The translations under genes were made by a program, and so were the position numbers. From assembly GCA_946886565.1 (NCBI GenBank), contig CAMPIX010000012.1, positions 1-64,000 of the forward strand: 64,000 bases of DNA, written 5' to 3'. How positions within the stretch are numbered: the stretch's first letter is position 1; the number at the start of each line of letters is the position of its first letter. Positions 62,501-64,000 of this stretch are shown here, piece by piece. The notes beneath the pieces are model-generated. The model was not told the origin of the DNA and did no database searches. It saw nothing but the letters and a program-made list of their open reading frames with translations. This DNA comes from an uncultured Altererythrobacter sp. GTDB taxonomy: Bacteria; Pseudomonadota; Alphaproteobacteria; Sphingomonadales; Sphingomonadaceae.

Positions 62501-63712
62501 ATGACGATGCAGCTCGAAAGCTCGCCGACCACCGAAGGCGAGGTGATCTCCAACTACACGATCAACTTCGGCCCGCAGCACCCCGCGGCGCACGGCGTGC
62601 TGCGCATGGTGATGGAGCTCGACGGCGAGATCATCGAGCGGATCGATCCGCACGTCGGGCTGCTCCACCGCGGCACCGAGAAGCTGATCGAGCACAAGAC
62701 CTATCTCCAGGCGCTGCCTTATTTCGACCGGCTCGATTACTGTTCGCCGCTGTGCCAGGAGCACAGCTACGTCCTCGCGATCGAGAAGCTGCTCAACATC
62801 GAGGTGCCGATCCGGGCGCAATACCTGCGGGTGCTGTTCGCCGAGCTGACCCGCATCTCGAACCACATGCTCAACATCGGCAGCCACGTGATGGACGTCG
62901 GCGCGATGACGCCCAACCTGTGGGTGTTCGAGCTGCGCGAGGATACGCTCAACTTCTTCGAACGCGCGGCCGGCGCGCGCATGCACATGGCGTGGTTCCG
63001 CCCCGGCGGCGTGCACCAGGACGTGCCGCTGAAGCTGCTGACCGACATCGGCGACTGGGTCGACAAGCGCCTGCCCGAACTGTTCGGCGACGCGATGAGC
63101 CTCGTTATCGACAACCGCATCTTCAAGCAGCGCAACGTCGACATCGCGGTGGTGAGCAAGGCGGACGCGCTGCGCTGGGGCTTCTCCGGCCCGATGATCC
63201 GCGCCGCGGGCATCCCGTGGGACTTGCGCAAGAGCCAGCCCTACGACGTCTACGAGCGGATGGACTTCGAAATCCCGGTCGGCACCAATTCGGACTGCTA
63301 CGACCGCTTCATGGTGCGCGTGAAGGAAGTCTACGAGAGCGCGAAGATCATCAAGCAGTGCCTCGCCGAGATGCCTGAAGGGCCGATCGCGAGCGACGAC
63401 AACAAGGTCGTCCCGCCCAAGCGCGGCGAGATGAAGCAGTCGATGGAAGCGCTGATCCACCACTTCAAGCTCTACACCGAAGGCTTCCACGTGCCCGCGG
63501 GCGAGGTCTACGTCGCGACCGAAAGCCCCAAGGGCGAGTTCGGCGTTTACCTCGTGAGCGACGGCAGCAACAAACCCTACCGCTGCAAGATCCGCCCGAC
63601 CGCGTTCAGCCACCTCCAGGCGATGGACTTCATGAGCCGCGGCCACATGCTGCCCGACGCCACCGCCATCCTCGGCGCGATCGACGTGGTGTTCGGGGAG
63701 TGTGATCGGTGA
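62501..63712 (+). CDS. nuoD: NADH-quinone oxidoreductase subunit D
   Basis: 403 residues of the 49 kDa subunit. [47 protein letters not shown] and the quinone-site [16 protein letters not shown] region are intact. It lines the quinone chamber of complex I with NuoB. Start ATG 62501 ([14 protein letters not shown]). The stop overlaps the small membrane-protein gene as GTGA. Confidence 0.95.
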   Translation: MTMQLESSPTTEGEVISNYTINFGPQHPAAHGVLRMVMELDGEIIERIDPHVGLLHRGTEKLIEHKTYLQALPYFDRLDYCSPLCQEHSYVLAIEKLLNIEVPIRAQYLRVLFAELTRISNHMLNIGSHVMDVGAMTPNLWVFELREDTLNFFERAAGARMHMAWFRPGGVHQDVPLKLLTDIGDWVDKRLPELFGDAMSLVIDNRIFKQRNVDIAVVSKADALRWGFSGPMIRAAGIPWDLRKSQPYDVYERMDFEIPVGTNSDCYDRFMVRVKEVYESAKIIKQCLAEMPEGPIASDDNKVVPPKRGEMKQSMEALIHHFKLYTEGFHVPAGEVYVATESPKGEFGVYLVSDGSNKPYRCKIRPTAFSHLQAMDFMSRGHMLPDATAILGAIDVVFGECDR

Positions 63713-63900
63713 GCAAATTGGGCGTTCTCACATTGGCTGAGTTTTCGATCTCGGCTGGGTTGTTTGCTGCCTTTTTGTTTGGGCAACTCGACAACCGCGC
63801 CTTTGCTCTATCGGTGATCGGGATCGTCGCTGTCTTCGCAATTCCGTCGCTCTATCTCATCGCGAGAGAGCGGAAGATCAAAGAGTCCGCAAATGGCTGA
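63709..63900 (+). CDS. Small two-span membrane protein within the nuo operon
   Basis: 63 residues from GTG 63709 (GTGA overlap with the nuoD stop). Two hydrophobic spans, about 6-25 ([20 protein letters not shown]) and 33-52 ([19 protein letters not shown]), then a basic tail ([11 protein letters not shown]). Its stop overlaps the nuoE start. GC content is lower than that of the flanking nuo genes. Unknown family; it may be an accessory complex I subunit or an inserted orphan. Confidence 0.65.
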   Translation: MSKLGVLTLAEFSISAGLFAAFLFGQLDNRAFALSVIGIVAVFAIPSLYLIARERKIKESANG

Positions 63901-64000
63901 CCGCTCCCCCGCACCCGACACGCCCGAACTGCGCGAGCGCTGGGGCGCTTTCGCGTTCACCGAGGCGTATAAGGCCAAGGCCGACGCCGCGATCGCGCGC
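63893..64000 (+). CDS. nuoE: NADH-quinone oxidoreductase subunit E (partial)
   Basis: The first 36 codons ([20 protein letters not shown], then FTEAYKAKADAAIAR) before the window ends. Context and the AFTEAYKAKADAAIARYP-like start fit NuoE, the 24 kDa subunit. Its 2Fe-2S motif would lie outside the window. The start overlaps the small membrane-protein gene by eight bases. Confidence 0.75.
   Translation, partial: MADRSPAPDTPELRERWGAFAFTEAYKAKADAAIAR

Noticed and set aside
1..64000. tRNA, rRNA and riboswitch genes
   Set aside because: Intergenic spaces were read for conserved arms and tails, and nothing convincing was found. A covariance-model scan would be decisive.

Overview
The window is one contiguous piece of a high-GC alphaproteobacterial chromosome. 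The gene families point to Sphingomonadales, most likely Erythrobacteraceae (the Erythrobacter/Altererythrobacter group). The evidence is a complete exosortase A (XrtA/PEP-CTERM) polysaccharide locus, alphaproteobacterial-type RNase E with an acidic insertion in its S1 domain, and three families of palindromic intergenic repeats typical of these genomes. No plasmid, prophage, insertion sequence, CRISPR array, tRNA or rRNA was recognised. The only clearly foreign-looking DNA is an AT-rich stretch of about 0.9 kb near the left end.

Layout. 1-1195: part of a repeat, a decapitated DUF559 nuclease-like gene, and an AT-rich cassette holding an unknown gene split by one in-frame TAA. 1192-14941: housekeeping genes (PA0069-type radical SAM protein, HTH protein, moaB, lytic transglycosylase, a divergent uracil-DNA-glycosylase-like protein, ETF-ubiquinone oxidoreductase, ispE, N-formylglutamate amidohydrolase, ilvD, bifunctional NAD(P)HX repair enzyme, rRNA/tRNA uracil methyltransferase). 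14963-33606: the XrtA locus. A leftward arm holds an acetyltransferase-like protein, an acyl carrier protein and two hydrolases. A rightward arm of twelve genes runs from the acyl ligase and PLP decarboxylase through polysaccharide export, chain length, tyrosine autokinase, outer-membrane barrel, ATPase, deacetylase, FemAB-like protein and glycosyltransferase to XrtA itself and an amidotransferase. 33743-34699: a crotonase that carries the two catalytic glutamates of RpfF, so a likely DSF-type fatty-acid signal synthase, directly downstream of the locus.

35070-39001: pirin, zapE, a PaaI-type thioesterase, sdhB without its partners, and a membrane protein. 39147-44323: a second possible surface-polymer cluster (HAD phosphatase, two CDP-glycerol glycerophosphotransferase-like proteins, a flippase and a sugar-nucleotidyltransferase-like protein). 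44366-53504: rne, a cell-wall amidase, PBP1A, peroxiredoxin, prfB, and a methyltransferase with a lipoprotein signal. 53531-60215: flavin oxidoreductase, D-2-hydroxyacid dehydrogenase, SH3 protein, lipoprotein, thiolase and a coniferyl-type aldehyde dehydrogenase. 60382-64000: the start of the nuo (complex I) operon, nuoA-B-C-D, a 63-residue membrane protein, and the first codons of nuoE. Repeats sit between nuoB/nuoC and nuoC/nuoD.

Many neighbours are translationally coupled by ATGA, GTGA or TGATG overlaps, and the start choices below rely on this. All function calls come from reading motifs and family architecture in the translated sequence. No database search was run.
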